From Bacteroidia bacterium (GTDB lineage Bacteria > Bacteroidota > Bacteroidia > Chitinophagales > Saprospiraceae), in the NCBI GenBank assembly GCA_030429045.1, contig JAUIEA010000012.1:1-47465 (forward strand): DNA of 47,465 nt. The letters are read 5' to 3'. Both the position numbers and the translations under genes were made by a program. This document shows positions 8,187 to 16,472 of the stretch, piece by piece. The notes under the pieces are model-generated. The model saw only the letters and a list, made by a program, of their open reading frames with translations, was not told the origin of the DNA and searched no databases. Each line of letters opens with the position of its first letter. Within the stretch, counting starts at the first letter, position 1.

Positions 8187-9481
8187 TTTCCGAGTTCCTT
8201 CAAGGTCACTTTTTTACCGTACATCAAGATCCCGATCCGGTAGATCCGACCCGAAAGCCACACAAAGAACACCACGGTCGCCGCCAATAGCACCAGTGAA
8301 AGTGCGATCTGCCACCAGGGGACATCAAAGGCCAGACGCGCCGGCATCACGATCGGAGAAAAGAGCGGGAATATCGATGCCCATACAGCCAGGGTGCTAT
8401 GGGGTGTGCGGACACTGACCATCATGATATAGAAGGCGATCAGGACCGGGATGGAGATGGGAAGTGTCAGACTCTGACTTTCGCCAATGTCGTCACCCAC
8501 AGCGGATCCTACCGCTGCGAACAGGGAGGCGTAGAGAAAGTACCCTCCGATAAAAAAGAGCAGGAAGAGCGGAATAATCACCCACCAGTCGATGGAGCCC
8601 AATTCCTGCATGGCCATCATCACCATACCCTGCATATCATCCGGATCCATCTGGGATGCTGCCATTCCCGGGGTCTGCATCTGCTGTGCATCAAATCCAA
8701 ACACCAGGTTGACCAGAACGCTGACCATTGGAATGAGAATGATCCAGACCAGAAACTGGGTCATGCCCACTGCCCCGACACCGATGATCTTGCCCATCAT
8801 TAACTGAAACGGCTTGATACTGGAGATCATCACTTCCACAATACGGTTGGTCTTTTCCTCCATGACGGAGCGCATGATCATCATGCCGTAGATGAAGACA
8901 CCCATATACATCATGATGCCCATGATAAAGCCCAGTCCCGCGCCGATGGCCGATCGCATGGAGGAGATATCCTCTCCTCCTTCGACAATGGGCTCCGGAT
9001 CAATCTCAATGGAGGTCCGAAGGCTTTCCACCAACTGGGGATCCAGGTTCATCGTAGCGATCTTGTACTCCCGGATCCGGGTGCTGACCGCCGATTCGAT
9101 GGCGCTTTCCACATCCAGACTCAACTGATCGTCCGAATAGTAGTACAGCTTGTGGTCCCTGGCCTGGATATCCGACAAGGGTGGAATCACCAGGACACCA
9201 TTGTACTCACCGCGCAAGGTCTGTGCCTTCAGGGTATCCAGGGGAGCCGTGGGAAAGCTGAAAAAGGTATTGCCATCATCCTTGATGGCTTTTTTCAACA
9301 TATTATCCTGATCGACGATAGCGATCTTGTTGGCTTCGTCACTTTCGTAGCTCATGATGAACCCCACAAAAATGAAGAAGACCAGAAAGGCCAACGGGGT
9401 TAACAGGGTGGTCAGAATGAATGATTTCTTCTGAACACGGGACAGGTATTCCCGCCGAATGATCAACCACAATTTATTCAT
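8165..9481 (-). CDS. ABC-2 type transporter permease (NatB-like)
   Basis: The protein has 438 residues and the layout of ABC-2 permeases of the NatB/ABC2_membrane_3 group. One N-terminal helix (FILTTLLTPLAFLVFFIFVGF) follows the positively charged start MNKLWLIIRREYLSRVQKKS. A large external domain of about 150 residues comes next, then five or six C-terminal helices starting near residue 185 (GAGLGFIMGIMMYMGVFIYG). The cytoplasmic loop SVMEEKTNRIVEVMISSIKP is a characteristic coupling motif (EEKxxR..E). It pairs with the ATPase gene just upstream (4-bp overlap). The exported substrate is unknown; sodium, peptides, lipids or drugs are all possible. Its 3' end overlaps the YdbS-like gene by 22 bp. 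Confidence 0.92.
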   Translation of the reverse strand: MNKLWLIIRREYLSRVQKKSFILTTLLTPLAFLVFFIFVGFIMSYESDEANKIAIVDQDNMLKKAIKDDGNTFFSFPTAPLDTLKAQTLRGEYNGVLVIPPLSDIQARDHKLYYYSDDQLSLDVESAIESAVSTRIREYKIATMNLDPQLVESLRTSIEIDPEPIVEGGEDISSMRSAIGAGLGFIMGIMMYMGVFIYGMMIMRSVMEEKTNRIVEVMISSIKPFQLMMGKIIGVGAVGMTQFLVWIILIPMVSVLVNLVFGFDAQQMQTPGMAASQMDPDDMQGMVMMAMQELGSIDWWVIIPLFLLFFIGGYFLYASLFAAVGSAVGDDIGESQSLTLPISIPVLIAFYIMMVSVRTPHSTLAVWASIFPLFSPIVMPARLAFDVPWWQIALSLVLLAATVVFFVWLSGRIYRIGILMYGKKVTLKELGKWMFYKG

Positions 9482-10413
9482 AATGGGGTATTAAGCGGTT
9501 CTTCAATAGTCATGCCCTGTTCCTGCACCGTTTGGATGAAGATTTCATTCAGGGAGGGCAGGATCTCTTCAAAACCGTTGACATAGACTCCGGCATCGAC
9601 CAGGGTCTTGAGGAACAGGTTGGAATCTCGTTCTTCGGTAAAGCGCACGGTATAGGCACCATTTGACTGATCGATGACCTCCTTGCCTTCCAGAAATGCA
9701 GGAGAGATCTCCCCGTTCACGTGATAGCGGAAGAGGTTCTTCTTCCGTCGCTGTTTGATCTCACTGACGTTTCCTTCCAGCACGTTTTGGCCGCGATTGA
9801 TCAGGACAATGCGTTCGCAGATCTCCTCGACCTGTTCCATCCGGTGTGTCGAGAAGATAATGCTGGCTCCTTCGGAACGCAGATGATCGATCTCGTCCTT
9901 GATGAGGTTGGCATTGATGGGGTCCAGTCCGGAGAAGGGTTCGTCCAGAATGATCAAACTGGGCTTGTGGACCACCGTGGCAATAAACTGAACTTTCTGC
10001 TGCATCCCCTTGGACAGTTCCTCGACCTTCTTGTTCCACCAGTCGCTGATGTCAAACTTTTCCATCCAATGGTGAATCGCCTCTTTGGCCTGTTTTTCCG
10101 AAAGTCCCTTGAGCCGGGCCAGATAAATGAGGTGATCTCCAACCTTCATCTTCTTGTACAGGCCTCGTTCTTCCGGCATATACCCGATGTCTTCCGGGTG
10201 ATCATCATTGAGGGGTAACCCGTTGATCAAAATGCTGCCTGTATCCGCCTGCGTGATCCGGGTGATGATCCGGATCAGAGAGGTCTTTCCTGCGCCATTC
10301 GGCCCCAGCATACCAAAGATGCTGCCTTTCGGCATGGAAAAACTGACATGATCGACAGCTTTGGTGGTTTGATAGGTCTTGACCACATCGGTCAACTCCA
10401 GGATATTCGCCAT
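9478..10413 (-). CDS. ABC transporter ATP-binding protein (NatA-like)
   Basis: This 311-residue ATPase powers the ABC-2 permease encoded next to it. It has Walker A GPNGAGKTS, the Q-loop region GYMPEERGLY, the signature LSKGMQQKVQ, Walker B LIILDEPFSGLD and the switch histidine in STHRMEQVEE. The C-terminal 80 or so residues after the ABC domain match the accessory domain (DUF4162) common in NatA-like exporters. It is the first gene of the five-gene operon 10413-5807. The 115 bp separating it from the divergent kinase gene must hold the promoter. In that gap the minus strand has TATTTTG, a near match to the TAnnTTTG box, about 20 nt before the ATG. Confidence 0.95.
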   Translation of the reverse strand: MANILELTDVVKTYQTTKAVDHVSFSMPKGSIFGMLGPNGAGKTSLIRIITRITQADTGSILINGLPLNDDHPEDIGYMPEERGLYKKMKVGDHLIYLARLKGLSEKQAKEAIHHWMEKFDISDWWNKKVEELSKGMQQKVQFIATVVHKPSLIILDEPFSGLDPINANLIKDEIDHLRSEGASIIFSTHRMEQVEEICERIVLINRGQNVLEGNVSEIKQRRKKNLFRYHVNGEISPAFLEGKEVIDQSNGAYTVRFTEERDSNLFLKTLVDAGVYVNGFEEILPSLNEIFIQTVQEQGMTIEEPLNTPL

Positions 10414-10528
10414 TGACTGGTATTTGGTCGCAAAATAGAACTTGATCTACTAGCTCAGAGAGAAGAATCGAAGAAAGGTCCTTTTGGTTCGATAAAAAGT
10501 TCGATTTTCCCTCAAATTCATTCGATTG

Positions 10529-11467
10529 ATGCCTCTTCGTGTTTTGTTTCTGATCAACCCTGCAGCTGGAAATGGGAAGGGGCTCAACACATGGCAAACC
10601 GTCCAGTCCTTTCTGGCACACACCGAATGGGACTGGACATCCCGACTCAGTCAACAAAAAGGGGATCTGCTTCGACTGGCCTCGGAAGCCCTCCGTGAAG
10701 ATTGGGATCGACTGGTAGTGCTGGGTGGTGATGGCTCCATGCATGAAGTGGTCAACGGGCTCCTGGCTCGTGGCTCCGGATCTCATCCCTTACCCGCACT
10801 GGCTTTGATCCCCTGCGGATCGGGCAATGACTGGTCGCGGACCTGGAACTATCCCCGTCATCTCGGGCAATGGTTTGAGCAGGTCAATACCTGGACACTT
10901 CAGGAACACGATGCTGGATTGCTCCGGTTTCAACGCGGAGGACACACAGAACAGGCCTGGTTTCTGAATGTAGCCGGGTTGGCCTATGATGCCTGGTTGG
11001 TGAAGCAGATCGAAGAACACCCGGAAAGCAAGGGACACCCGCTGATCTATCTGTGGAGCATCCTGCGCTATCTGCTTTCCTATCGTCCACAACAGGCGGT
11101 GGTCAGGAGTGGGACGAAAACCTGGAAGGGCCGTTTTTATACGATGAATGCCGGGATATGCGCCTACAGCGGTGGCGGGATGCGCGTGGTCCCCCATGCA
11201 GATCCGGCCCTGGGCCAACTCGCGTTCACCATCGCAGGGGATCTACCCCTCTGGCGGATCCTGTTGAATATCTGGCGGTTTTACAGTGGCTCCATCGGAC
11301 GAGTGAAGGATGTCCATACCCTGCATGGACAGGAATTATGGGTCGATTCCGAGGATGACAATCCGGTGTATGTGGAAGCCGACGGCGAATGGAAAGGAGA
11401 GTGCCCCTGCCGGATCAGTATTGTGCCCGGGGCCTTCCGGGTATGGGCTCCGCCACGAAAGGGATAA
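10529..11467 (+). CDS. Diacylglycerol/sphingosine kinase-like lipid kinase
   Basis: The 312-residue protein has the DAGK catalytic fold (DAGKc/YegS/BmrU family). It has the N-terminal LFLINPAAGNGKG, the phosphate-binding loop VVLGGDGSMHEVVNGL and the nucleotide motif IPCGSGNDWSRTW. The C-terminal beta-sandwich follows (GGGMRVVPHADPALGQLAFTI, ending in VEADGEW). It would phosphorylate diacylglycerol or a related lipid with ATP at the inner membrane. ATG 10529 is preferred over an in-frame TTG immediately before it at 10526. It is divergent from the ABC operon and ends 3 bp from the stop of the convergent TPR/PD40 gene, a very tight tail-to-tail arrangement. Confidence 0.92.
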   Translation: MPLRVLFLINPAAGNGKGLNTWQTVQSFLAHTEWDWTSRLSQQKGDLLRLASEALREDWDRLVVLGGDGSMHEVVNGLLARGSGSHPLPALALIPCGSGNDWSRTWNYPRHLGQWFEQVNTWTLQEHDAGLLRFQRGGHTEQAWFLNVAGLAYDAWLVKQIEEHPESKGHPLIYLWSILRYLLSYRPQQAVVRSGTKTWKGRFYTMNAGICAYSGGGMRVVPHADPALGQLAFTIAGDLPLWRILLNIWRFYSGSIGRVKDVHTLHGQELWVDSEDDNPVYVEADGEWKGECPCRISIVPGAFRVWAPPRKG

Positions 11468-11470
11468 AGC

Positions 11471-12757
11471 TTATTCCATTTGCTCCTGTGAATCCCCTTT
11501 CAGGGTCCAGTGATAGAGGTCGTCATCCTCTCCGTCGCGCGTTGAACTGAAGTATCCTTCCGTACCATCTGCGTTCATGTAGAAGGTGATATCATCCAGG
11601 GGACTGTTGAAAGGGAGACCCAGATTGACTGGATCCGACCAGTTTCCGGAGCTGTCCTGTTGGGTCACGAACAGATCATAACCGCCAAAACCGGGATGTC
11701 CCCTGGACGCAAAAAACAATCTCCCATCCGCTGAAAACCAGGGAAATCCGTCATGGCCGGCAGTATTGATCCGATCACTCAGCGGGGTGGCCCGTGACCA
11801 ACCCGACTGTTGACGATGGACGATCCAGAGATCCAGGCCTCCTTCACCTTTCCCCCGATCAGAAGCAAAAACCAGCTTCTGTCCATCCGGTGAAATGGCC
11901 GGATGCATCATGTTGATCTCGGGATTGGAGAACCCGGCAGGCCGTGGTTTGGACCAGGAGCCCCCTGTCTCCCGGGTAGATTCATAGATCTGGAGGGGAT
12001 ACACTCCGCGCTTGTTGGGCTCCTGGGTATTCCGGGTGAAATACAGGGTAGTGCTATCCGCCGACAGTGCGGTGTAGCCGACATTGATGTTGATCTCATT
12101 GAACCGGGATGTGGTGCGCTCTGGCTGGCTCCAGGTCGAATCGGTCAATGGCCGGGTGTAGAAGAGGGCCAGATAATCCCGGCCGGTCCACTGTGATTTT
12201 TCTTTGAGCAGGTGGACCCCCGGTGATCGATCCGAAGTAAAGAGTAGTCCTCCCTCCCAGGGCATGGCAGCGTGGTCATCTTCATCTGAATTGAAGGGGA
12301 GCTTTTTATACCGTGCACCGGGAAAATACGGCGGGATAGAGCCGACGATCAGGCAGGCATTCGCCCGGATCATCGCCAGTGTATCGGTGGGCACGGCCTC
12401 TGCATATTTGAGAAACCAATCTCGTGCCTGGTCATATTTTCCATTGCACATCAGGGCCTCACCATAGAGAAACCACATATCCTCATGGACCCTCTCTTCC
12501 AGGATCAGGGTATCGAGGAGGGCCTCCGCCTTGGTCCAGGCATTGGTCAGACGATAGCATGAGGCCAGTTTCTGAGCGGTGGATACTTTAAACCGCGACC
12601 TCAGGGCCTCTTCATACAAGGGTGCTGCTTTGGCATAGGAGCGAACCTTGTACCATTTGTTGGCCTTCCGCAAATCAGCACTTTGTCCGTGGACCGCCCC
12701 CGAAAAGAGTGGAACCAGGAAACTGATGACCAAAAAGAATTGTTTACATTTCGACAT
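11471..12757 (-). CDS. Exported TPR plus PD40 beta-propeller protein (PorE-like without OmpA domain)
   Basis: The 428-residue protein has a signal peptide (FFLVISFLVPLFSGAVHGQ). Three or four TPR-like helical pairs follow (residues 30-140: KANKWYKVRSYAKAAPLYEEA, KAEALLDTL, KYDQARDWFLKY). Then comes a six-bladed PD40 propeller with AISPDGQKLVFASDRG, WFSADGRLFFASRG and GTEGYFSSTRDG. TPR-PD40 is the front half of the T9SS protein PorE and its many paralogues. Those usually continue into a carboxypeptidase-regulatory fold and an OmpA peptidoglycan-binding domain, which are absent here. ATG 12757 was chosen because it starts directly at the signal peptide; the frame is open 18 codons further upstream. 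Likely periplasmic, possibly attached to other envelope proteins. Confidence 0.82.
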   Translation of the reverse strand: MSKCKQFFLVISFLVPLFSGAVHGQSADLRKANKWYKVRSYAKAAPLYEEALRSRFKVSTAQKLASCYRLTNAWTKAEALLDTLILEERVHEDMWFLYGEALMCNGKYDQARDWFLKYAEAVPTDTLAMIRANACLIVGSIPPYFPGARYKKLPFNSDEDDHAAMPWEGGLLFTSDRSPGVHLLKEKSQWTGRDYLALFYTRPLTDSTWSQPERTTSRFNEININVGYTALSADSTTLYFTRNTQEPNKRGVYPLQIYESTRETGGSWSKPRPAGFSNPEINMMHPAISPDGQKLVFASDRGKGEGGLDLWIVHRQQSGWSRATPLSDRINTAGHDGFPWFSADGRLFFASRGHPGFGGYDLFVTQQDSSGNWSDPVNLGLPFNSPLDDITFYMNADGTEGYFSSTRDGEDDDLYHWTLKGDSQEQME

Positions 12758-12801
12758 AGGAGCAGAATGCCTGACTTCTACAAACGCATATACCACCCGA
12801 A

Positions 12802-13524
12802 ATGATTCCAAAAATGAGATTGTTACTTTCTTTCATCTTCAGCTTCTCCCTGTTGGTCGCCTTTGGCCAGGATGATACAGCCGTCACTTCCGATCAGATG
12901 AGGAAGCCCGTTTATCAGGTTCATGAAGGCGAGCGGGATCTGCTGGATGGCAGCAGCAATGCCCTGACCGTTGATCTCCCGGAGATCAAAAGCCGGACAG
13001 CCGAGAAGATCTGGAAGGATTATATCAACAAGTTTGGCGGCAAGACCAAAAAAGACAGAAAAGTCAAGGGTTACCGGACGGAGAATACAGAGATCTATGC
13101 CATTGGTGGCCTGCAGAAAATGAATGTCTATGCCCGGGTTGAAGATGACCATGACCGGGTCACCCTGACCGCCTGGTTTGACACCCCGAAGGGTATGTTA
13201 CGATCCGACACTGATAGTAAGGCCTATCTGGCTGCTGAAAAGTTCCTGCAGGATTATGCCCTGGAGGTAAAGATCGCGCAGGTGGAGGAAGATCTGGAGG
13301 ACGAAGAAAAAGCCCTCAAGAATCTGGAGCGTGACTTGGATCGACTCAAGCGCGACAATGACGGATATCACAAGGATATTGAAGATGCCAAGGACAGGAT
13401 CAAAAAGGCGGAGGACAATATTGTAGAAAATGAACGAGAACAGGAAGCCACTTCTGCCCGAATTGAGGAACAGGATGAAAAGGTGAGCAAGGTCAGAGAT
13501 CGCCTCGCCTTCTTGAAAAAATAG
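12802..13524 (+). CDS. Exported protein with long C-terminal coiled coil, function unknown
   Basis: The 240-residue protein has a signal peptide (RLLLSFIFSFSLLVAFGQ). A globular part of about 125 residues follows, rich in charged and beta-forming residues (KGYRTENTEIYAIGG, VNVYARVEDDHDRVTLTAWF). The final 95 residues form a continuous, highly charged heptad coiled coil (LEDEEKALKNLERDLDRLKR through the terminal RLAFLKK). The start could be ATG 12802 or 12814; both keep the signal peptide. I do not recognise a named family. Proteins of this layout are seen in Saprospiraceae-like genomes without known role. It is divergent from the TPR/PD40 gene across 44 bp, and the dnaB gap follows. Confidence 0.82.
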   Translation: MIPKMRLLLSFIFSFSLLVAFGQDDTAVTSDQMRKPVYQVHEGERDLLDGSSNALTVDLPEIKSRTAEKIWKDYINKFGGKTKKDRKVKGYRTENTEIYAIGGLQKMNVYARVEDDHDRVTLTAWFDTPKGMLRSDTDSKAYLAAEKFLQDYALEVKIAQVEEDLEDEEKALKNLERDLDRLKRDNDGYHKDIEDAKDRIKKAEDNIVENEREQEATSARIEEQDEKVSKVRDRLAFLKK

Positions 13525-13555
13525 GAAACATCCTGTTTTATATTGTCGCATTTCA

Positions 13556-13578
13556 ATATTCGTTAATTTTTAATACGA
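13556..13578. repeat. Inverted repeat in AT-rich gap
   Basis: ATTCGT and ACGAAT form a perfect 6-bp inverted repeat around an 11-base spacer made of T and A. It sits in the lowest-GC part of the gap and could be an easily melted element. End coordinates are accurate to a few bases. Confidence 0.4.
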
Positions 13579-13632
13579 ATCTTTTTGCACACATCCTGAT
13601 CCCGGACTGTTGATGCACTAATTCAGTCCATC

Positions 13633-13654
13633 AGATTATTCATTTATATAATCT
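13633..13654. repeat. Inverted repeat AGATTAT/ATAATCT
   Basis: A perfect 7-bp inverted repeat with an 8-base A/T-rich spacer, upstream of dnaB. It could be a protein-binding site or hairpin; there is no T-run, so it is not a terminator. Confidence 0.4.
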
Positions 13655-13681
13655 CTTCTGATCGTGTGGGTTGTCAGAATC

Positions 13682-13701
13682 CAGACGAGATGAATCGTCT
13701 G
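13682..13701. repeat. Inverted repeat CAGACGA/TCGTCTG
   Basis: A perfect 7-bp inverted repeat with a 6-base spacer, 42 bp before the DnaA box. It could be an operator for a dimeric regulator. Confidence 0.45.
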
Positions 13702-13742
13702 AGGTGTGTGACCATTGAGGAGTATTTAAACAGATGCTCGAG

Positions 13743-13751
13743 TTATCCACA
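13743..13751 (+). promoter_or_regulatory. Consensus DnaA box TTATCCACA
   Basis: This is an exact match to the strong DnaA-binding 9-mer, 92 bp upstream of the dnaB ATG in an AT-rich gap. One exact 9-mer would occur by chance in a 318-bp gap well under once in a hundred times. That it lies before a replication gene supports function, but does not prove an origin. Confidence 0.5.
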
Positions 13752-13816
13752 TGGTATTGTGAGTATGTGAAACTTCCAATGTTCTGTGTGATTTCGGGAC
13801 TGGAGCTCCGGTCAAC

Positions 13817-13824
13817 TATCTTTG
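13817..13824 (+). promoter_or_regulatory. Candidate -7 promoter box for dnaB
   Basis: TATCTTTG matches TAnnTTTG and ends 18 bases before the dnaB ATG. Transcription starting 5-7 bases after the box would give a leader of only about a dozen bases. No clear -33 element is visible. Confidence 0.45.
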
Positions 13825-13842
13825 CCTGACCGATCAAACATT

Positions 13843-15375
13843 ATGGCAGAAGCACCTAAAAAAACAAGAACCGGAACGGAATTCCGCGGTCGCCGTGAGC
13901 GTGAAGCAGACCTGTCCAATCTGGTTTTTGGCAAGGTGCCGCCACAGGCCAGGGATCTGGAAGAAGCTGTACTGGGAGCCATAATGCTCGACAAGGATGC
14001 CCTTCCGATGGTCCTCGAGATCCTCAACCCGGAATCTTTTTACGTCGATGCGAACCAGGAGATCTTCAAGGCCATGCTTGCCTTGTTTGAACACTCCAAG
14101 CCGATTGACCTGCTCACCGTGACGGAGGAATTGAAGCGGATGGGCAAACTGGAGGGGATCGGCGGGCCTTACCAACTGGTCGAACTGACCAATCGCGTTG
14201 CCTCCTCAGCCAATATTGAATTCCATGCCCGGATTGTCGCACAAAAACACATTCAACGAGAGTTGATCCGTGTTTCCAATGTCACCATTCGGGATGCCTA
14301 TGAAGATTCAACAGATGTCTTTGACCTGTTGGACAATGCTGAAGCGGGACTGTTCAAGATCACCCAAACCAATATTTCCAAGAGTTACGAGCCGATCGGG
14401 GCGCTGAGTGGCCTGGCGCTCAAACAGATCGAGGAACTCTCCAAGAAGGAGGACGGCCTGACCGGTGTCCCGTCCGGTTTTCGGGATCTCGATCTTCTGA
14501 CCAGTGGTTGGCAGCCATCCGATCTCATTATCATTGCGGCCCGTCCGGCTATGGGAAAAACAGCCTTTACCCTGAATATGGCCCGAAATGCCGCTGCCGA
14601 ATTCAAAAAGCCGGTGGTGGTCTTTTCCCTGGAGATGGCCAATCTCCAACTGGCCATGCGACTGATCTCGGCTGAAGCAGAAGTGCCGGGAGACCGGTTG
14701 CGCAATGGTCGCTTGCACAATGATCAGGAGTGGGCTCGTGTCCATCGGGCGATCGAAAAGTTCAACGATGTCCCCATCTTTATCGATGATACGCCAGCGA
14801 TCAACATTTTCGAACTCCGGGCCAAATGCCGGCGTCTGCGGAAACAGCATGGCATTGAGATGATCATCATCGACTACCTGCAGTTGATGTCCGGAAGCGG
14901 GGATGCCAAGGGCAATCGCGAACAGGAAGTATCCGGTATTTCCCGTGCCCTCAAGGCCATGGCCAAGGAACTCAACGTGCCGGTTGTAGCCCTTTCACAG
15001 TTGAGTCGGAATGTCGAATCTCGAGGGGGGTCCAAGCGCCCTATGCTCAGCGATCTTCGTGAATCAGGTGCGATCGAGCAGGATGCGGATATCGTCACCT
15101 TCCTGTACCGCCCGGAATATTATGGCATTTTCCAGGATGAAGAAGGCCGGGATACCCAGGGGATGACCGAGGTGATCGTGGCCAAGCACAGGAATGGTGC
15201 TGTCGATACGGTTCGATTGCGATTTATCAAGGAATTCGCCCGATTTACGGATTGGGATGATATCAGCTTTGACGACCTGCCCATGCCTGATCCGATGAGC
15301 GGTAGCGGGGCCATGCCCAATGTCATTACCCGGTCCAGCCGGATGAATGACGATACCTCTGACATTCCGTTTTAA
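13843..15375 (+). CDS. dnaB: Replicative DNA helicase DnaB
   Basis: This 510-residue hexameric helicase unwinds DNA at the replication fork and recruits primase. The N-terminal domain begins after a basic leader (VPPQARDLEEAVLGAIMLD near residues 35-55). The RecA-like domain has Walker A AARPAMGKTAF, VFSLEMANLQLAMRL, Walker B MIIIDYLQLM, ALSQLSRNVE and the arginine-finger segment (SDLRESGAIEQDAD). The acidic, proline-containing tail ends DTSDIPF, a single-stranded-DNA-binding-protein-like tip that is a small oddity. ATG 13843 was chosen over an upstream TTG in the same frame (13822), which overlaps the promoter box. No intein is present. Confidence 0.97.
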   Translation: MAEAPKKTRTGTEFRGRREREADLSNLVFGKVPPQARDLEEAVLGAIMLDKDALPMVLEILNPESFYVDANQEIFKAMLALFEHSKPIDLLTVTEELKRMGKLEGIGGPYQLVELTNRVASSANIEFHARIVAQKHIQRELIRVSNVTIRDAYEDSTDVFDLLDNAEAGLFKITQTNISKSYEPIGALSGLALKQIEELSKKEDGLTGVPSGFRDLDLLTSGWQPSDLIIIAARPAMGKTAFTLNMARNAAAEFKKPVVVFSLEMANLQLAMRLISAEAEVPGDRLRNGRLHNDQEWARVHRAIEKFNDVPIFIDDTPAINIFELRAKCRRLRKQHGIEMIIIDYLQLMSGSGDAKGNREQEVSGISRALKAMAKELNVPVVALSQLSRNVESRGGSKRPMLSDLRESGAIEQDADIVTFLYRPEYYGIFQDEEGRDTQGMTEVIVAKHRNGAVDTVRLRFIKEFARFTDWDDISFDDLPMPDPMSGSGAMPNVITRSSRMNDDTSDIPF

Positions 15376-15445
15376 GACAAGGCAAAACTCTCCGGCCTTC
15401 GTCAGGTTCGATCACGGTTCCTCCTGCTGGGAAAGAAATAGTCTG

Positions 15446-15556
15446 CCTCCCCCGGTTTAGCGCTTCTCGAAGTCTTCTCCATGTTTTCCCGCCGTCGCCA
15501 AACCACCCCCTCATGACGGTATTCGTCTCCGGGTGCGAGTGGCCAGTGGGAGGGGG
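15446..15556. repeat. Composite hairpin repeat, unit A
   Basis: This is a 111-bp unit of a family present six times in full in the window. Its order is CCTCCCCC, GGTTTAGCG (one mismatch to the family), the mini-hairpin CTTCTCGAAG, CGCCAAACC (inverted partner), CCCCCTC, and closing GGGAGGGGG. CCTCCC and CCCCCTC can both pair with the final G-tract, so alternative folds exist. A tail with GCCTGTCAGTCCACCCTC follows and recurs after unit F. Confidence 0.85.
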
Positions 15557-15644
15557 ACATTTGCCTGTCAGTCCACCCTCGGACTCAACCAGGAACCTGC
15601 CCCGGGTTCTCGGGGGAGCAAACGCAGGAACCAGGAATCTTCTG

Positions 15645-15754
15645 CCTCCCCCGGTTTGGCGCTTCACGAAGTCGTCTCCCTGTTTACTCTCCATCGCCAA
15701 ACCACCCCCTCTTGACGGTATTCGTCTCCGGGTGCAAGTGGCCAGTGGGAGGGG
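15645..15754. repeat. Composite hairpin repeat, unit B
   Basis: A 110-bp unit with perfect GGTTTGGCG (15653-15661) and CGCCAAACC (15695-15703) arms. The inner mini-hairpin is CTTCACGAAG, so its loop differs from unit A while the stem is kept. The inter-arm segment is the most diverged copy. Confidence 0.85.
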
Positions 15755-15763
15755 AGTGTCCCT

Positions 15764-15856
15764 CCCGAGTACTCGGGACGGGGGTGGCTATTCACTTGAC
15801 CGCAGGTCATGTGAATAGACGGGGGTGGCCCAACGTGCTCTTTATTGTGAATTTCT
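15764..15856. repeat. Palindromic linker cassette 1
   Basis: This linker joins units B and C. It starts with the perfect palindrome CCCGAGTACTCGGG (15764-15777). A 14-bp stem with one mismatch follows (CTATTCACTTGACC, 15788-15801; GGTCATGTGAATAG, 15805-15818) around a GCA loop. It then has a GGGGGTGGCC box and a short A/T-rich spacer. Confidence 0.8.
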
Positions 15857-15857
15857 G

Positions 15858-15968
15858 CCTCCCCCGGTTTGGCGCTTCTCGAAGTCTTCTCCATGTTTTC
15901 CCGCCGTCGCCAAACCACCCCCTCATAACCGCATCCGTCTCTGGGCTTGAATGTGGTGTAGGAGGGGG
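15858..15968. repeat. Composite hairpin repeat, unit C
   Basis: A 111-bp unit with perfect inverted arms GGTTTGGCG (15866-15874) and CGCCAAACC (15908-15916), closed by GGAGGGGG. Its right end lies 25 bp from the stop of the DUF559 gene. Confidence 0.85.
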
Positions 15969-15992
15969 ACATGAAATTTGTTTTTCGTATTA

Positions 15993-16403
15993 TCAATGCC
16001 CATATTGAAATTTTTCGATTTCAATTTGTTCGATTGTTATTTCCAATGTTCTCACCACTTCACGCAAATCTGAAAGTACTTCCTGATCAGAGAACCGCAG
16101 TACTCTAAAACCAGCTTTTTTTAACACTAATTCTCTTCTCAGATCTTTTTCAAGAACTTCTTCAAATTGATGTGTAAACCCATCAACTTCAATAATAAGA
16201 TGAAGTTCCTTACACATAAAATCAGCAATGTAATTGAGGACAGGGCGCTGTCTTCTAAACTGATAACCTTTCATCATTCTCGCTCTGAGTACATACTTCC
16301 ACAAACAGGCTTCAGCTTTCGTCATATTTCCTCTATTTGAGTGGGCAAACCGTCTTAATCGGAAATTGTAGTGAAAAAAGTTTAGAGGGGAGGCCTTCAT
16401 CAA
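15993..16403 (-). CDS. DUF559 (Vsr/restriction-like) endonuclease-domain protein
   Basis: The 136-residue protein matches the DUF559 family of the PD-(D/E)xK-like nuclease superfamily. It has TKAEACLWKYVLRARMMKGY, FRRQRPVLNYIADFMC, the core LIIEVDGFTHQ and RRELVLKKAGFRVLRFSDQE. The putative catalytic acids are the Asp of IADF and the Glu and Asp of IIEVDG. No methyltransferase, transposase or helicase is adjacent. The gene is clearly AT-richer than its neighbours and sits inside a cluster of hairpin repeats, with a full unit 25 bp downstream of its stop and a centre-deleted unit about 70 bp upstream of its start. This suggests it arrived with, or was inserted into, the repeat cluster. Substrate and role of DUF559 proteins are not well established. 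Confidence 0.88.
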   Translation of the reverse strand: MMKASPLNFFHYNFRLRRFAHSNRGNMTKAEACLWKYVLRARMMKGYQFRRQRPVLNYIADFMCKELHLIIEVDGFTHQFEEVLEKDLRRELVLKKAGFRVLRFSDQEVLSDLREVVRTLEITIEQIEIEKFQYGH

Positions 16404-16472
16404 TGGGTAGTTTGGTGACTAATATAAAACAATTTGTGTTGTATTTATAAGGATAGGTTGGACAGAATCCAG

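Larger units (their letters stand above)
13525..13842. other. AT-rich intergenic region upstream of dnaB with DnaA box and inverted repeats
   Basis: There is no gene in these 318 bp. Two sampled 60-base lines contain 33 and 38 percent G+C, well below the flanking genes. The region holds a perfect DnaA box, one single-mismatch DnaA box at 13583-13591 (TTTTGCACA), and three inverted repeats listed separately. It may be a regulatory region for dnaB or a replication-related site. Confidence 0.6.

Noticed and set aside
15404-15425. T-loop-like GGTTCGATCAC downstream of dnaB
   Set aside because: No acceptor, D or anticodon arms could be formed around it, so it is not a tRNA.
15513-15818. Short open frames within the hairpin repeats (recurring RSAKPGEA-like or REAPNRGRQ-like phrases)
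   Set aside because: The recurring peptides follow from repeat DNA; starts and stops are not conserved between copies and substitutions do not favour one frame.
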